Assembly: GCF_001550135.1 (NCBI RefSeq)
Contig: NZ_LRUE01000015.1
Coordinates: forward strand, 186,001-250,000
Direction: 5' to 3'
DNA from: Pseudoalteromonas shioyasakiensis
GTDB lineage: Bacteria; Pseudomonadota; Gammaproteobacteria; Enterobacterales; Alteromonadaceae
Length of the DNA: 64,000 nt
Below, piece after piece: positions 26,144-35,768 of this stretch; the first letter of the stretch is position 1, and each line of letters opens with the position of its first letter. The notes beneath the pieces were generated by a model, which saw only the letters and a list, made by a program, of their open reading frames with translations, searched no databases and was not told the DNA's origin. Position numbers and translations under genes: made by a program.

Positions 26144-27547
26144 TTATTGCACAGATTTTTGTGCATTCCAGCCGCCACCCAGTGCTTTATACAAATTAAT
26201 TTGGCTCGCCAGATACGCTTGCTTACCCAAAATTAACTGTTGTCCTGCACTGTACCAATTTCTTTGTGCATCCAATACTTGCAAGTAGCTGTCGGCACCC
26301 TTTTGAAAACGCGCATCCGATAAAGTAAAAGATAGCTCATTACTCTGATACAAGTCATTCAGGGCATCTAGCTGATGCATATAACCTTCGCGGTCAGCAA
26401 GGGCATCAGATACTTCTTTAAATGCCTGTTGAATGGTTTGCTCATAACTGGTTAGTGCCATTTCTTGTTGAGCTTTTGCAACATCGAGATTAGCTTGATT
26501 ACGGCCCATGTTAAAAATAGGCAAGTTTACCGAAGGCACAAAGCTCCAAGTCCCAGAACCTGAATCAAAAAGATTACTTAAGTCAGCTGAAGCTGTCCCC
26601 GCATTCGCGGTTAAACTGATGCTTGGATAAAATGCCGCTTTTGCCACACCAATGTTTGCATTGGCAGCCAATAAATCATGCTCTGCAGCTTTGATATCAG
26701 GTCGCTGAGTCAATAGCTCAGACGGTAACCCTACTGGCACATCAGGCAAACTAAGTACATCATCTATACTTTCACTTGGTAATAAATCTGCAGTGACGGT
26801 TTTACCTACTAGAAAATCGAGGGCATTTTTATCGCGCTTAAGTAAACGCTGATAGTTTGCAATATCGACCTTAGCGGTTGCTACTGTGCTTTCAAGTTGC
26901 GATAGCGTTAACTGAGAAGCAGCACCTAGAGCAAATGTCTTACGAGTTAGCTCTAAAGACTCCTGCTGAGACTTTAAAGTCTCGTTTGCAAGTGCCAAAA
27001 GCTCTTTGTCCGTCGCATAGTTAAGCCATGCATTCACTAATTCGGAGATCAAACTAATGCGCACACTGGTTAAACTGTACTCGGCCGAATATAGGTTTTG
27101 TAATGCTTGCTCTGATTGGTTGCGTACTTTGCCCCAAAGATCAATTTCGTAAGCGGTTAAGCCAACAGTCGCTGAATAATTTTCAGAGATATTTGCTTGA
27201 CCAGTACCAGATAAATCTGCCGGAAGACGCTGACGAGTACCCGATGCATTTAGGTCTATGCTTGGGTAAAGCGCTGAATCTTCAATCTGATACATTGCTC
27301 TAACCTGCTGCACATTCAGTGCAGCAGTTTTAATATCTTTGTTGTTTTCCAGTGTGAGCGCAATCAGCTGTTGCAGCTGCGCATTACTGAAAAATGACTG
27401 CCAATTCAGCGCATTGATATCGCCCGCTGTACCTTGGATATCATAGTTTTGAGCAACGGGTAATTCACGTTGCTCCATATCTGGCGCCATATTACATGCA
27501 GATAACATAAGTGCAGCAACAGACACTGAGATAAGTTTAGCTTTCAT
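26144..27547 (-). CDS. RND efflux outer membrane lipoprotein (OprM/NodT type)
   Basis: Outer membrane channel of a tripartite drug efflux pump. Signal peptide with lipobox (LSAC, Cys18), 467 residues, two homologous halves of long helices and strands as in TolC/OprM; typical segments are LINALNWQSFF near the N-terminus, YEIDLWGKVRN and LDAQRNWYSAGQQL near the end. The start overlaps the pump gene stop codon (TAATG), so the three genes (adaptor, pump, channel) form one operon. Confidence 0.92.
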   Translation of the reverse strand: MKAKLISVSVAALMLSACNMAPDMEQRELPVAQNYDIQGTAGDINALNWQSFFSNAQLQQLIALTLENNKDIKTAALNVQQVRAMYQIEDSALYPSIDLNASGTRQRLPADLSGTGQANISENYSATVGLTAYEIDLWGKVRNQSEQALQNLYSAEYSLTSVRISLISELVNAWLNYATDKELLALANETLKSQQESLELTRKTFALGAASQLTLSQLESTVATAKVDIANYQRLLKRDKNALDFLVGKTVTADLLPSESIDDVLSLPDVPVGLPSELLTQRPDIKAAEHDLLAANANIGVAKAAFYPSISLTANAGTASADLSNLFDSGSGTWSFVPSVNLPIFNMGRNQANLDVAKAQQEMALTSYEQTIQQAFKEVSDALADREGYMHQLDALNDLYQSNELSFTLSDARFQKGADSYLQVLDAQRNWYSAGQQLILGKQAYLASQINLYKALGGGWNAQKSVQ

Positions 27548-30500
27548 TATGCCTGCTCCTCATTAGTTGATTTTGTTTTGCCTGGGAATACTCGGCGCAC
27601 CAGTACAAAGAACAGCGGCACAAAAATTACTACGATGGTCGATGACGCAAGAGTACCGCCAATAACAGCAATACCGAGTGCGTTTTGTGCACCTGAGCCT
27701 GCACTTGATGCAATTGCCAGTGGTAGTACACCACACACAAATGCCATTGATGTCATAAAGATTGGACGTAAACGTAGACGAATAGCTGCTACCGCGGCAT
27801 CGACAAGTTTCATACCTTCATCCATTTTATGAATAGCAAACTCTACAATTAAGATGGCATTTTTTGATGCCAGACCTATGGTGGTTAATAGACCCACTTG
27901 GAGATAAATATCGTTTGATAAATTAAATACAAATGACGCAATCGACGCACCAAATACACCAAGCGGTACAATGAGCATAACTGCAGCAGGAACTGACCAG
28001 CTTTCATATAACGCCGCTAAACATAGGAATACAACCAACAATGAAAGTGCATAAAGTAATGGCGCTTGACCACCACTTAAACGTTCTTCATATGAAATTC
28101 CTGTCCATTCGAACGATACGCCCGGTGGTAATTTCTTAACCATTTTCTCAACTTCAGCCATCGCTTGACCAGTACTGTAGCCTGGAGCAGCAGCACCTTG
28201 GATTTCCATCGCTGAGAAGCCGTTATAACGCTCAAGACGCGGTGAGCCATAAGTCCAATAAGAATGAGCAAAGGCAGTAAATGGCACCATGTCACCATTG
28301 GCGTTACGTACATACCACTCATCTAGGTCTTCTGGCACCATGCGTGATTCTGGCGTACCTTGTAAGTACACTTTTTTCACACGACCACGGTCAATAAAGT
28401 CATTTACATAGCTACTACCCCAAGCCGTTGATAACGTATTATTGATATCTGCTTGAGTTAGGCCTAATGCTTCGGCTTTTGCTAAATCAATATCAAGCTC
28501 TAGCTCAGGTTTATCTTCTTGACCATTTGGACGAACACCTGATAACACCGGGTTTTGTGCAGCCATACCTAAAAACATGTTGCGTGCTTCAAGTAGTTTT
28601 TCGTGACCTAGACCAACCCTATCTTGTAAGAACAAGGTGAAACCGTTTGCAGTACCAAGCTCAACAACCGCTGGAGGTGGGAAAGCAAACACGAACGCTT
28701 CTTTAATCGTTGAGAAGTACCCCATGGCTTTACCCGCAACCGCACCGACAGTTAAATCAGGACGCTGACGTTCATCCCAGTGTTTTAAACCCACAAAGCC
28801 GATTGCCGCGTTTTGACCAGAACCTGCAAAGCTGAAACCTGTTACCGTAAAGATAGACTTAACCGCTTCTGATTGTTCTTCTAAGAAGTGGTGTTCCATC
28901 TTTTCAACAACTTTTAAAGTTTGCTCTGTTGTTGCACCGGCAGGTAAGCTTACTTGGTTAAACAAAATACCTTGGTCTTCATCTGGTAAGAATGCCGATG
29001 GTAATTGTGAGAAAATAAACACCATGCCACCCACGATTAAACCGTAAATAAGTAAATAGCGTTTACTGTGCTTGATCATACGAGACACAAAACCTTGTGT
29101 ACCCGAGTTCGTTCTGTCAAAACCACGGTTAAAGCCAAGGAAGAAACGACCAAATAAAGATTTATCGTTATGTACATGACTTGGTTTTAACATTGTCGCA
29201 CACAAAGCAGGTGTTAAAATCAATGCAACTAGTACTGATAAACTCATCGCAGTTACCAAGGTAATTGAGAACTGGCGATAAATAACCCCTGTTGAGCCTG
29301 GGAAGAACGCCATAGGCACGAATACAGCCGACAGCACCATCGCAATACCAACAAGGGCACCTTTGATTTCATCCATTGATTTACGTGTTGCCTCAAGAGG
29401 AGATAAGTTCTCTTCGGTCATTACACGTTCAACGTTTTCAACCACGACGATTGCATCATCTACCAGTAGACCAATGGCAAGTACCATCGCAAACATGGTT
29501 AAGGTATTAATTGAGAAGCCAAACACTTGCAAGATAGCAAACGTACCAAGCAATACAACAGGTACTGCAATAGTCGGAATAAGTGTTGCTCTGAAGTTCT
29601 GTAAGAATAAGTACATTACCAAGAACACCAGCACAACAGCTTCGATTAGAGTGCTGACAACTTTTTCAATTGAAAGCGAGACGAATGGCGTCGTATCGTA
29701 AGGAACAACCGTAGTTAAACCTTCAGGGAAGAAAGGCTCAAGTTCAGCAAGGGCCGCTTTTACGCCATCTGCTGTATCAAGTGCATTAGCACCACTGGCA
29801 AGCTTAACACCTAAACCTGATGCCGGTTTGCCGTTAAAACGCGCAACAACACCGTAGTTTTCACCACCTAATTCAACATCAGCAACGTCACTTAAACGAA
29901 CAACTGAACCATCAGCATTGGTTTTTACAAAAATATTTCGAAATTGCTCAGGTGTTTGTAAGCGGCTTTGTGCAGTTACCGTTGCATTTAATTGTTGGCC
30001 ACTTACTGCTGGCAACGCACCTAATTGACCTGCTGAAACTTGTGCATTTTGAGCACTGATTGCAGCACTAATATCAGCAGGAGTTAATGAGTACTTCAGT
30101 AATTTAGCTGGGTATAACCAAATACGCATTGCATATTGAGAGCCAAACAGCTGCACTTCACCGACACCGTTTACACGAGAAATAATATCAAGCACGTTTG
30201 ATGAAACATAATCACCTATATCGATGTTGTTCATACTGCCGTCTTCAGATACAAAGCCTACAACCATTAAGAAGTTACGAGCCGATTTTGCAACCGAGAC
30301 ACCTTGACGTTGTACTTCTTCTGGTAATAACGGTGTTGCAAGCGACAATTTGTTTTGTACTTGAACCTGTGCAATATCAGGGTCTGTATCTGCACTAAAG
30401 GTTAAGGTTAACGTCGCTGAGCCGTTAGACTCTGAGGTTGACGACATGTAGAGCAAGCCATCTAGCCCTTTCATTTTTTGTTCAATAACCTGTGTAACCG

Positions 30501-30678
30501 TATCTTCTAGAGTACGGGCCGACGCACCAGGGTATGTGGCTTGAATACTAATTGCAGGTGGTGCAATTGATGGATACTGTGCAACCGGCAAACTTCTAAT
30601 TGCTAAGATACCTGCCAGCATAACAACGATAGCAAGCACCCAAGCAAATATGGGCCGATCAATAAAAAATCGTGACAT
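27547..30678 (-). CDS. RND multidrug efflux pump, HAE1 family (AcrB/MexB-like)
   Basis: Inner-membrane proton-driven pump of 1043 residues, the usual length for AcrB/MexB. It starts [20 protein letters not shown], has the paired Asp of the proton relay in [14 protein letters not shown], the periplasmic porter domains after helices 1 and 7, and [17 protein letters not shown] in helix 10. Such pumps export drugs, dyes, detergents and bile acids. Located 12 bases after the adaptor gene and overlapping the channel gene by one base. Substrates cannot be read from the sequence. Confidence 0.95.
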   Translation of the reverse strand: MSRFFIDRPIFAWVLAIVVMLAGILAIRSLPVAQYPSIAPPAISIQATYPGASARTLEDTVTQVIEQKMKGLDGLLYMSSTSESNGSATLTLTFSADTDPDIAQVQVQNKLSLATPLLPEEVQRQGVSVAKSARNFLMVVGFVSEDGSMNNIDIGDYVSSNVLDIISRVNGVGEVQLFGSQYAMRIWLYPAKLLKYSLTPADISAAISAQNAQVSAGQLGALPAVSGQQLNATVTAQSRLQTPEQFRNIFVKTNADGSVVRLSDVADVELGGENYGVVARFNGKPASGLGVKLASGANALDTADGVKAALAELEPFFPEGLTTVVPYDTTPFVSLSIEKVVSTLIEAVVLVFLVMYLFLQNFRATLIPTIAVPVVLLGTFAILQVFGFSINTLTMFAMVLAIGLLVDDAIVVVENVERVMTEENLSPLEATRKSMDEIKGALVGIAMVLSAVFVPMAFFPGSTGVIYRQFSITLVTAMSLSVLVALILTPALCATMLKPSHVHNDKSLFGRFFLGFNRGFDRTNSGTQGFVSRMIKHSKRYLLIYGLIVGGMVFIFSQLPSAFLPDEDQGILFNQVSLPAGATTEQTLKVVEKMEHHFLEEQSEAVKSIFTVTGFSFAGSGQNAAIGFVGLKHWDERQRPDLTVGAVAGKAMGYFSTIKEAFVFAFPPPAVVELGTANGFTLFLQDRVGLGHEKLLEARNMFLGMAAQNPVLSGVRPNGQEDKPELELDIDLAKAEALGLTQADINNTLSTAWGSSYVNDFIDRGRVKKVYLQGTPESRMVPEDLDEWYVRNANGDMVPFTAFAHSYWTYGSPRLERYNGFSAMEIQGAAAPGYSTGQAMAEVEKMVKKLPPGVSFEWTGISYEERLSGGQAPLLYALSLLVVFLCLAALYESWSVPAAVMLIVPLGVFGASIASFVFNLSNDIYLQVGLLTTIGLASKNAILIVEFAIHKMDEGMKLVDAAVAAIRLRLRPIFMTSMAFVCGVLPLAIASSAGSGAQNALGIAVIGGTLASSTIVVIFVPLFFVLVRRVFPGKTKSTNEEQA

Positions 30679-30690
30679 TAAGTTTCTCCG

Positions 30691-31854
30691 TTACTGGCTG
30701 TTAGCTGCTGATTCTGCAGGCATTGCATTGACTGGTGCACCTGGGCGGATTTTCTGTAAACCTTCAACAATTAACTTATCGCCGCTGTTTAGGCCGTCTG
30801 TCACTAACCAGTTTGAACCAACAGTACGATCAGTTTTAAGCACGCGTGCTTCTACGGTATTGTCTTTGCTTACTACCATGGCAGTAGGCTCACCTTTGGT
30901 GTTTCTGCTTACGCCACGTTGCGGTGCTAAAATCGCATCACTTTTCACACCTTCAACAATCACTGCACGAACATACATACCAGGCAGCAGTAATTTTTCA
31001 GGGTTAGGAAATTCAGCACGTAAGGTTACTGAGCCTGTGCTTGGATCAACAGTCACTTCAGAGAATTGCAATGTACCTTTATGTTGATAAGTACTGCCGT
31101 CTTCCATCTTTAATTCAACTTTTGAATGTAAAGCGGCATCTTTATCAAGCTCACCCGCAGCAATGGCTTTTTTCAAACGTGTTAGTTCACTGCTTGACTG
31201 GGTTAAATCAACATAGATTGGGTCTAATTGAGTAATGGTTGCTAATGCTGTTGCTTGATTAGCACTCACAAGGGCACCGGCAGTGACATCTGATTTACCA
31301 ATTTGGCCACTAATTGGCGCTAACACTTTGCTGTAGTTTAAATTGATTTCAGCGGTTTTAAGCTGCGCTTGAGCTGTCAGTAAGTCAGCTTTTGCACCTT
31401 TGTATGCTGCATCAGCTTCGTCGTAATCTTGTTGGCTTACTGCTTTGATGCTCAATAGCTCTTTATAGCGTTCTGCTTTTGCTTTGGCATTTGCAATACT
31501 TGCTTGAGCTTTAGTAATAGCAGCTTTACTAGTCGCTACTTCAGCTTCAAATGTAGATGGGTCAATCTGATATAAAGCTTGGCCTTTTTCAACCTCAGCA
31601 CCTTCAACAAACATACGTGATTGAATAATACCGTTAACCTGCGGACGAATTTGCGCGATACGTGAAGCAGCCACACGACCCGGTAATTCTTTAGTTAGCG
31701 TAAGTGGTTTGCTTTGCATCTCAATAACACCAACAGGAACAGCTTGAGCTGCCTGCGTTTGCCCTTGAGCCGATTCTGATTGGCCGCAGCCTGATAATAA
31801 AACAGCACCAGCCAAAGCTGACACTGCAAAAAATGGAATGCGAGAGCGCTGCAT
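30691..31854 (-). CDS. RND efflux periplasmic adaptor (AcrA/MexA-like)
   Basis: Membrane fusion protein that joins pump and outer membrane channel. A lipobox (LSGC, Cys22) anchors it to the inner membrane. It has the lipoyl half-motif GAEVEKGQALYQIDPSTFEAE, a coiled-coil hairpin (about 95-170) and the beta-barrel region. The ATG at 31854 is chosen because AAGGAAC lies just upstream and the lipobox then has a normal position; the frame extends 11 codons further into the operator. First gene of the operon. Confidence 0.93.
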   Translation of the reverse strand: MQRSRIPFFAVSALAGAVLLSGCGQSESAQGQTQAAQAVPVGVIEMQSKPLTLTKELPGRVAASRIAQIRPQVNGIIQSRMFVEGAEVEKGQALYQIDPSTFEAEVATSKAAITKAQASIANAKAKAERYKELLSIKAVSQQDYDEADAAYKGAKADLLTAQAQLKTAEINLNYSKVLAPISGQIGKSDVTAGALVSANQATALATITQLDPIYVDLTQSSSELTRLKKAIAAGELDKDAALHSKVELKMEDGSTYQHKGTLQFSEVTVDPSTGSVTLRAEFPNPEKLLLPGMYVRAVIVEGVKSDAILAPQRGVSRNTKGEPTAMVVSKDNTVEARVLKTDRTVGSNWLVTDGLNSGDKLIVEGLQKIRPGAPVNAMPAESAANSQ

Positions 31855-31870
31855 GTGTAGTTCCTTAGTT

Positions 31871-31913
31871 TTAGAGTGAACGATCATTCTAAACTAAAAA
31901 AGGCACAGATCAA
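31871..31913 (-). promoter_or_regulatory. Efflux operon promoter with TetR-type operator
   Basis: On the minus strand TTGATC (31913-31908), 16 bases and TAGAAT (31891-31886) form a sigma-70 promoter. A 22-base imperfect palindrome at 31871-31892, symmetric at 18 of 22 positions, covers the -10 box and the start region. This is where a TetR repressor would block RNA polymerase. Confidence 0.65.
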
Positions 31914-32040
31914 CCATCTTTAAAGAACTTTACATTAAATAAAATGCTTGCTTTAACGCATGAATTTTGTGCAATAAATAAATTGCTAATTGAATTATTA
32001 CGAACGTAACTGAGAAAGTTGTTTTAAAACTATTAGTTAT

Positions 32041-32065
32041 GCGAATTGAAGTTATATCAATTCGC
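32041..32065. terminator. Hairpin after the phosphofructokinase gene
   Basis: Perfect 9-bp stem (GCGAATTGA / TCAATTCGC) with a seven-base loop, just after the stop codon of the minus-strand pfk gene. No strong T-run follows, so termination is probable rather than certain. Confidence 0.5.
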
Positions 32066-32068
32066 AGA

Positions 32069-33157
32069 TTATTCGCCTAAACACATGCCCATTGCGCGGG
32101 CACTTGCTATTAAAGAATGTTCTAGAGGGATGACGCGATATTCAGAAGTAGCTTCTTTTAAACTGATTGGTTTAATTTCACCGTCTTTACTGACAGGAAT
32201 AAAACCAAACTGGCCTTTCTTTACTAGCTCGAATGCTTGCACCCCAAACTCTGCTGCAAGCACCCTATCAAACGCATTAGGTGTGCCTCCACGTTGAATA
32301 TGCCCTAATACGGTTACTCTTACATCAAGATCAAGCGCCACACGTATTTGTGAAGCAAGCTGCTCAGCAATGCCACCAAGCACTGGGTTTTCGTAACCAA
32401 GTTCATTTGATTGTTTACTAACAACACCACCAGCAACAGGCTTTGCTCCTTCTGAAATGACAATGTTGGCAAATCCATGGCCTTTATCAAATCGTGATGT
32501 TAGTTTGGCTTTAATAGCTTCAATATCGTAAGGAATCTCTGGAATAAGTGCGACTTCTGCGCCAGCTGCAATAGCAGAGTGCAAACAAATCCAACCGGCA
32601 TCGCGCCCCATTACTTCAGTCACAATCACTCGGTTATGACTTTGCGCTGTTGGTATTAAACGATCAATGGCTTCGGTGGCGGTGTCGACAGCAGTCTGAA
32701 AACCAATTGTGTAATCAGTGCCATATAAATCATTATCAATAGTTTTTGGCACGCCTACGATATTTAAGCCATGTTCAAATAAGTGCTGAGATACCCTATG
32801 TGAACCATCACCACCAATATTAATTACGGCATCAAACCCAAGTTGCTTAATAATACTGATTAACTCATCAGAGCGGTCAATAAACACTTGTTCGCCCGCT
32901 ATTTCAGCAGGAAATGCGGTTGGGTTCCCTTTATTAACTGTTTCGAGAATTGTTCCACCACGAACATGAATACCCGCCACAACTTCACTAGTTAAGTGTA
33001 TAATATCATTTGGCTTTTCAAGCACACCACAATATGCTCTTCGGCTACCATACACCTGCCAATTGCCATCATGTTCGGCTGCTTTAACCACCGCTCTGAT
33101 CACCCCATTGAGCCCAGGGCAATCACCCCCACTTGTTAATAGCAGTAATTTTTTCAT
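32069..33157 (-). CDS. 6-phosphofructokinase (PfkA superfamily, Gly/Lys type)
   Basis: Phosphorylates fructose 6-phosphate to fructose 1,6-bisphosphate. The 362-residue protein shows TSGGDCPGLN near the N-terminus, GGDGSHRVS, VPKTIDNDL, the TEVMGRDAGWI substrate motif and GHIQRGGTPNAFDR. GGDGS has Gly at the position that usually marks ATP use (Asp in most pyrophosphate enzymes), while PKTIDND has Lys where E. coli PfkA has Gly; such mixed signatures occur in ATP-dependent members outside the E. coli type. The phosphoryl donor is therefore likely ATP but uncertain. Start chosen seven codons inside the open frame (MKKLLLL). Confidence 0.85.
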   Translation of the reverse strand: MKKLLLLTSGGDCPGLNGVIRAVVKAAEHDGNWQVYGSRRAYCGVLEKPNDIIHLTSEVVAGIHVRGGTILETVNKGNPTAFPAEIAGEQVFIDRSDELISIIKQLGFDAVINIGGDGSHRVSQHLFEHGLNIVGVPKTIDNDLYGTDYTIGFQTAVDTATEAIDRLIPTAQSHNRVIVTEVMGRDAGWICLHSAIAAGAEVALIPEIPYDIEAIKAKLTSRFDKGHGFANIVISEGAKPVAGGVVSKQSNELGYENPVLGGIAEQLASQIRVALDLDVRVTVLGHIQRGGTPNAFDRVLAAEFGVQAFELVKKGQFGFIPVSKDGEIKPISLKEATSEYRVIPLEHSLIASARAMGMCLGE

Positions 33158-33232
33158 TGTGTTACCAACTTCGTTCACTGATTAATTACAGATTAGCTTA
33201 TATGTTGAAGTTTCGCGTATGACTTACATCAA

Positions 33233-33667
33233 CTAAAACTTGGTTTTTTTATGCGTAGAAAAAAGCGCAACAAATAGCACTAGTAATACATACTTAGGCA
33301 GACTAGTCAGTAAAGTGGTGTTATCAATATTTGCAGAAAAGGTGTTAACAGCAAAATATAAATGCAGCGCTAAAAATGGTGTCAGCAATATAAAGTATGA
33401 ATACGTTTTATCTTTAAGATACAGCGACTTACTAATGAGTAAAAATATTAAGAGTAACGCTAATAAAGGAAGACCTAAAGTAACGATATCAACCATTGAT
33501 AAAGCAAAGTTAGGTGACAAATCATAAAGGGCTGAAAGTACTTCGGTTGGAATCGCAATAGCCGAGCCATAACCTATGACTGGTATAGATAAATAGGCAA
33601 ATAAACAGCCAAAAATAAATAAAAGTAGTACGTTATATTTCATAACCCCATTCCATGGTTTGTTCAT
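33233..33667 (-). CDS. Small four-helix membrane protein, unknown
   Basis: Protein of 144 residues, mainly hydrophobic, with four predicted transmembrane helices (about 11-31, 57-80, 88-106, 122-138). No family recognised. TAAGG lies seven bases before the ATG at 33667, which supports this start; an internal ATG at 33643 is an alternative. It sits between the cyanophycinase-like gene and pfk on the same strand, with 63 bases to the former; whether it belongs to either transcript is unclear. Confidence 0.6.
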   Translation of the reverse strand: MNKPWNGVMKYNVLLLFIFGCLFAYLSIPVIGYGSAIAIPTEVLSALYDLSPNFALSMVDIVTLGLPLLALLLIFLLISKSLYLKDKTYSYFILLTPFLALHLYFAVNTFSANIDNTTLLTSLPKYVLLVLFVALFSTHKKTKF

Positions 33668-33730
33668 TATTAGCCTTACGCTAACTAATAATGAACAAAT
33701 AATCCACTACTTTTTCAGTACCTTACATCG

Positions 33731-35425
33731 TTAAAATGTCTTAACTTTAAAGGCTAGGTTTTCCACCGCACAGCCTGTACTACTCGTATTTACACGGTAA
33801 TAATGAGTATTGTCTGTGGCATTTAAATCTAATAAAAACTCATCATGCTGAGCGACTGCTTGTTGCTCTTGTGTTAAGCACATAGCTTGTACAAGCGAAC
33901 GTAATTTAGCATCTGAAAAAATAGTGCCAAAACGCTGCATCGGCAGTGGCGGAATTTTAATACTAGGGAGTGCATTATCAACAGTTCGTTTAGCTAGAGT
34001 AAAACCATCCTTTGTTACATCAATAACTGCACCAGCAGGCCAATAACTGATTGCTCCGTTGTTTTTAGCGTCAGATTTAACATGCACGACACCGCTTTTA
34101 CCAATCACCGTCATTAGTGCTGTTTCACCAGCTCGAATTGATACAAGGGCTGTGGTCTCATCAATGCCAAAGCCATGCTGTTGCCCGGTATCTGCCAGTA
34201 ATCTTGCCAAACGCATTGTTCTGTTGCGCTCGCTAAAGTGTGTATCAAGAACACCATAAGTAAAACTGCCAAGCCCACCTTGTTTTTCATAGGTAAGACT
34301 ATCAGCCGAAATCTTATCACCGCATTCATTTTCACAGCGCTCACTCGGCGCAGACACCGCAAACGAGCCTTCTCTCATTGCCGCTAAACTTGTACCATTT
34401 GAAATCATCGGCACTGTGCCATAGGCATTTTTACCACCACTTTGCACCGCTGTACCTGCGCTTGTGCCAACAAGTAATGGTCTTTGTAAAATTGCGTGAG
34501 TCCAAGGATATTGCTTGCCGTTGTCATCAAACAGTACTTTTCTGGTTAAACTCTGATCGCCACCGTTAAACATAATACCCGTAGCGTTTTCAATCAGTTT
34601 AACTAAATGATCGACCCCTTTATCACAAAGCGCTTTTTCGGCCTTAATTCGATCAGGGTAAATTGTCTCACGATTAAAAACGCCCATAGAGTCAGTGCGT
34701 AAAGAATCCAAACTCTCACATTGCTTACTAGTAATCGCTTTTGCTAAGGCGGGGGTTAGAGGTAACCAGCTTGATTCTACACCAGTAAAGTCTAATAGCC
34801 CTTCATAAAAGTCAGCTGATTCATATGGATCTCTGCTTGAAGCCGTAACCGCTAAAATTGTTGGTGATTCGGTGGTTGTTTTTAATGAAGCAGCAACAAA
34901 ATCTAAAATATCATTGGCCGCACGTTCGTTATTATCACTAGTACTAACCTGCTCTATTTGACGGGTCGAATCTGTATTTAATACAGCCACTTCAAGTGAG
35001 TCTATGACAAAGCTGTATTCTGAATCAGTGAGTTCGTTTAGTAACTTGTTATCTAAATCACGCCATGCCCATAAAATATCACTTTTAGTGATCAAACCTG
35101 ACTTTTCACGTGCAATCTGTGCTAATACCTTAAGCGTTTGCTGACGATTTTTTTTATTCTTGCTTGGCCAATTTGTCTTTATTGTAGATAAAGCATCATT
35201 ATTTAATCGATATTGATTATTCCGTTTACCACTAATCTGTTTATTCGAAAGGCAATTTTTAGGGCTCATACTTGAGCAGGTGGTCAAGGCACCGCCGACT
35301 AAGACCAACGTTTGCTGTTGATCATTTGCATAGACTTTGCTGCCAAATGATGCGAAAAACAAACCAAATACCAAAGAAAAAGCTGAAGTTTGATATTTAG
35401 TCTTTTGCTCCTTAAGGATGTTCAT
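33731..35425 (-). CDS. Exported cyanophycinase-like peptidase (family S51)
   Basis: Serine peptidase of the cyanophycinase family, which cuts cyanophycin (multi-L-arginyl-poly-L-aspartate) into beta-Asp-Arg dipeptides. From the ATG at 35425 it has 564 residues with a signal peptide ending near VYA-N, so it acts in the periplasm or outside, like extracellular CphE. The nucleophile is Ser322 in GTSAG; nearby are FNGGDQ, DTHFSERNR (His and the Arg-rich helix) and GFGIDETTAL, all standard family motifs. An extra stretch of about 135 residues lies between the first strand (LVLVGGAL) and the LAVTASS strand; family members usually lack it. It is divergent from a TonB receptor, a carrier and an isoaspartyl dipeptidase, which supports the assignment. 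Confidence 0.85.
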   Translation of the reverse strand: MNILKEQKTKYQTSAFSLVFGLFFASFGSKVYANDQQQTLVLVGGALTTCSSMSPKNCLSNKQISGKRNNQYRLNNDALSTIKTNWPSKNKKNRQQTLKVLAQIAREKSGLITKSDILWAWRDLDNKLLNELTDSEYSFVIDSLEVAVLNTDSTRQIEQVSTSDNNERAANDILDFVAASLKTTTESPTILAVTASSRDPYESADFYEGLLDFTGVESSWLPLTPALAKAITSKQCESLDSLRTDSMGVFNRETIYPDRIKAEKALCDKGVDHLVKLIENATGIMFNGGDQSLTRKVLFDDNGKQYPWTHAILQRPLLVGTSAGTAVQSGGKNAYGTVPMISNGTSLAAMREGSFAVSAPSERCENECGDKISADSLTYEKQGGLGSFTYGVLDTHFSERNRTMRLARLLADTGQQHGFGIDETTALVSIRAGETALMTVIGKSGVVHVKSDAKNNGAISYWPAGAVIDVTKDGFTLAKRTVDNALPSIKIPPLPMQRFGTIFSDAKLRSLVQAMCLTQEQQAVAQHDEFLLDLNATDNTHYYRVNTSSTGCAVENLAFKVKTF

Positions 35426-35626
35426 ATTGTTACACTCTTGTAAAAAAATATTAGAAAATTGCTTGCGCAGCTTTTTGTTGCTTGCTATAAAAAAAAGGAA
35501 CATTTAAAAACGCGAGTAAGCTAGCACTGTATTACTAGCTTTGTCAAAAGACCTTACGGATTGGAATTATGTTGAAAAACGCATTATCGCTTTGCACATA
35601 TTTCTACTCTCCACACTACCTTTCGG

Positions 35627-35689
35627 AGTGGTTTGACGAGTAGCCACACCTCACTTCCTGTGAGGGGCTAGTTGTGTCTATAAACCACT
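35627..35689 (+). promoter_or_regulatory. Structured leader element, possible riboswitch-like fold
   Basis: An 8-bp stem AGTGGTTT (35627-35634) / AAACCACT (35682-35689) encloses a second hairpin: TAGCC-(ACA bulge)-CCTCAC, loop TTCCT, GTGAGG-GGCTA (35641-35670). An upstream segment CCAC (35611-35614) could pair with GTGG in the outer stem, giving an alternative fold. It lies 80-142 bases before the TonB receptor start and upstream of a terminator-like hairpin. It matches no riboswitch class I could recall. Confidence 0.5.
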
Positions 35690-35719
35690 GCCCTGTCTAA
35701 AAAATTATAACAATTATTC

Positions 35720-35749
35720 AAAACGTCACGGTTTTGCCGTGTGTTTTTT
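35720..35749 (+). terminator. Terminator-like hairpin in the TonB receptor leader
   Basis: Stem CACGG (35727-35731) / CCGTG (35737-35741), loop TTTTG, extended by AAAAC against GTTTT across a small bulge, then a run of six T. It ends 19 bases before the receptor ATG, so it would act as an attenuator rather than an end-of-gene terminator. Confidence 0.55.
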
Positions 35750-35768
35750 AAGACAAAGGTAAATCAAT

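Noticed and set aside
35590..35700. Idea that the structured leader is a known riboswitch (c-di-GMP, cobalamin, glycine, lysine or THF)
   Set aside because: Short pieces (for example CCGAAAGG or GGAGAGTAG on the minus strand) look alike, but the conserved cores and stem order of these classes are missing.
35701..35730. Possible ArgR box near AACAATTATTCA before the receptor gene
   Set aside because: Only the right half fits the TGAAT-N4-ATTCA palindrome; too weak to support.
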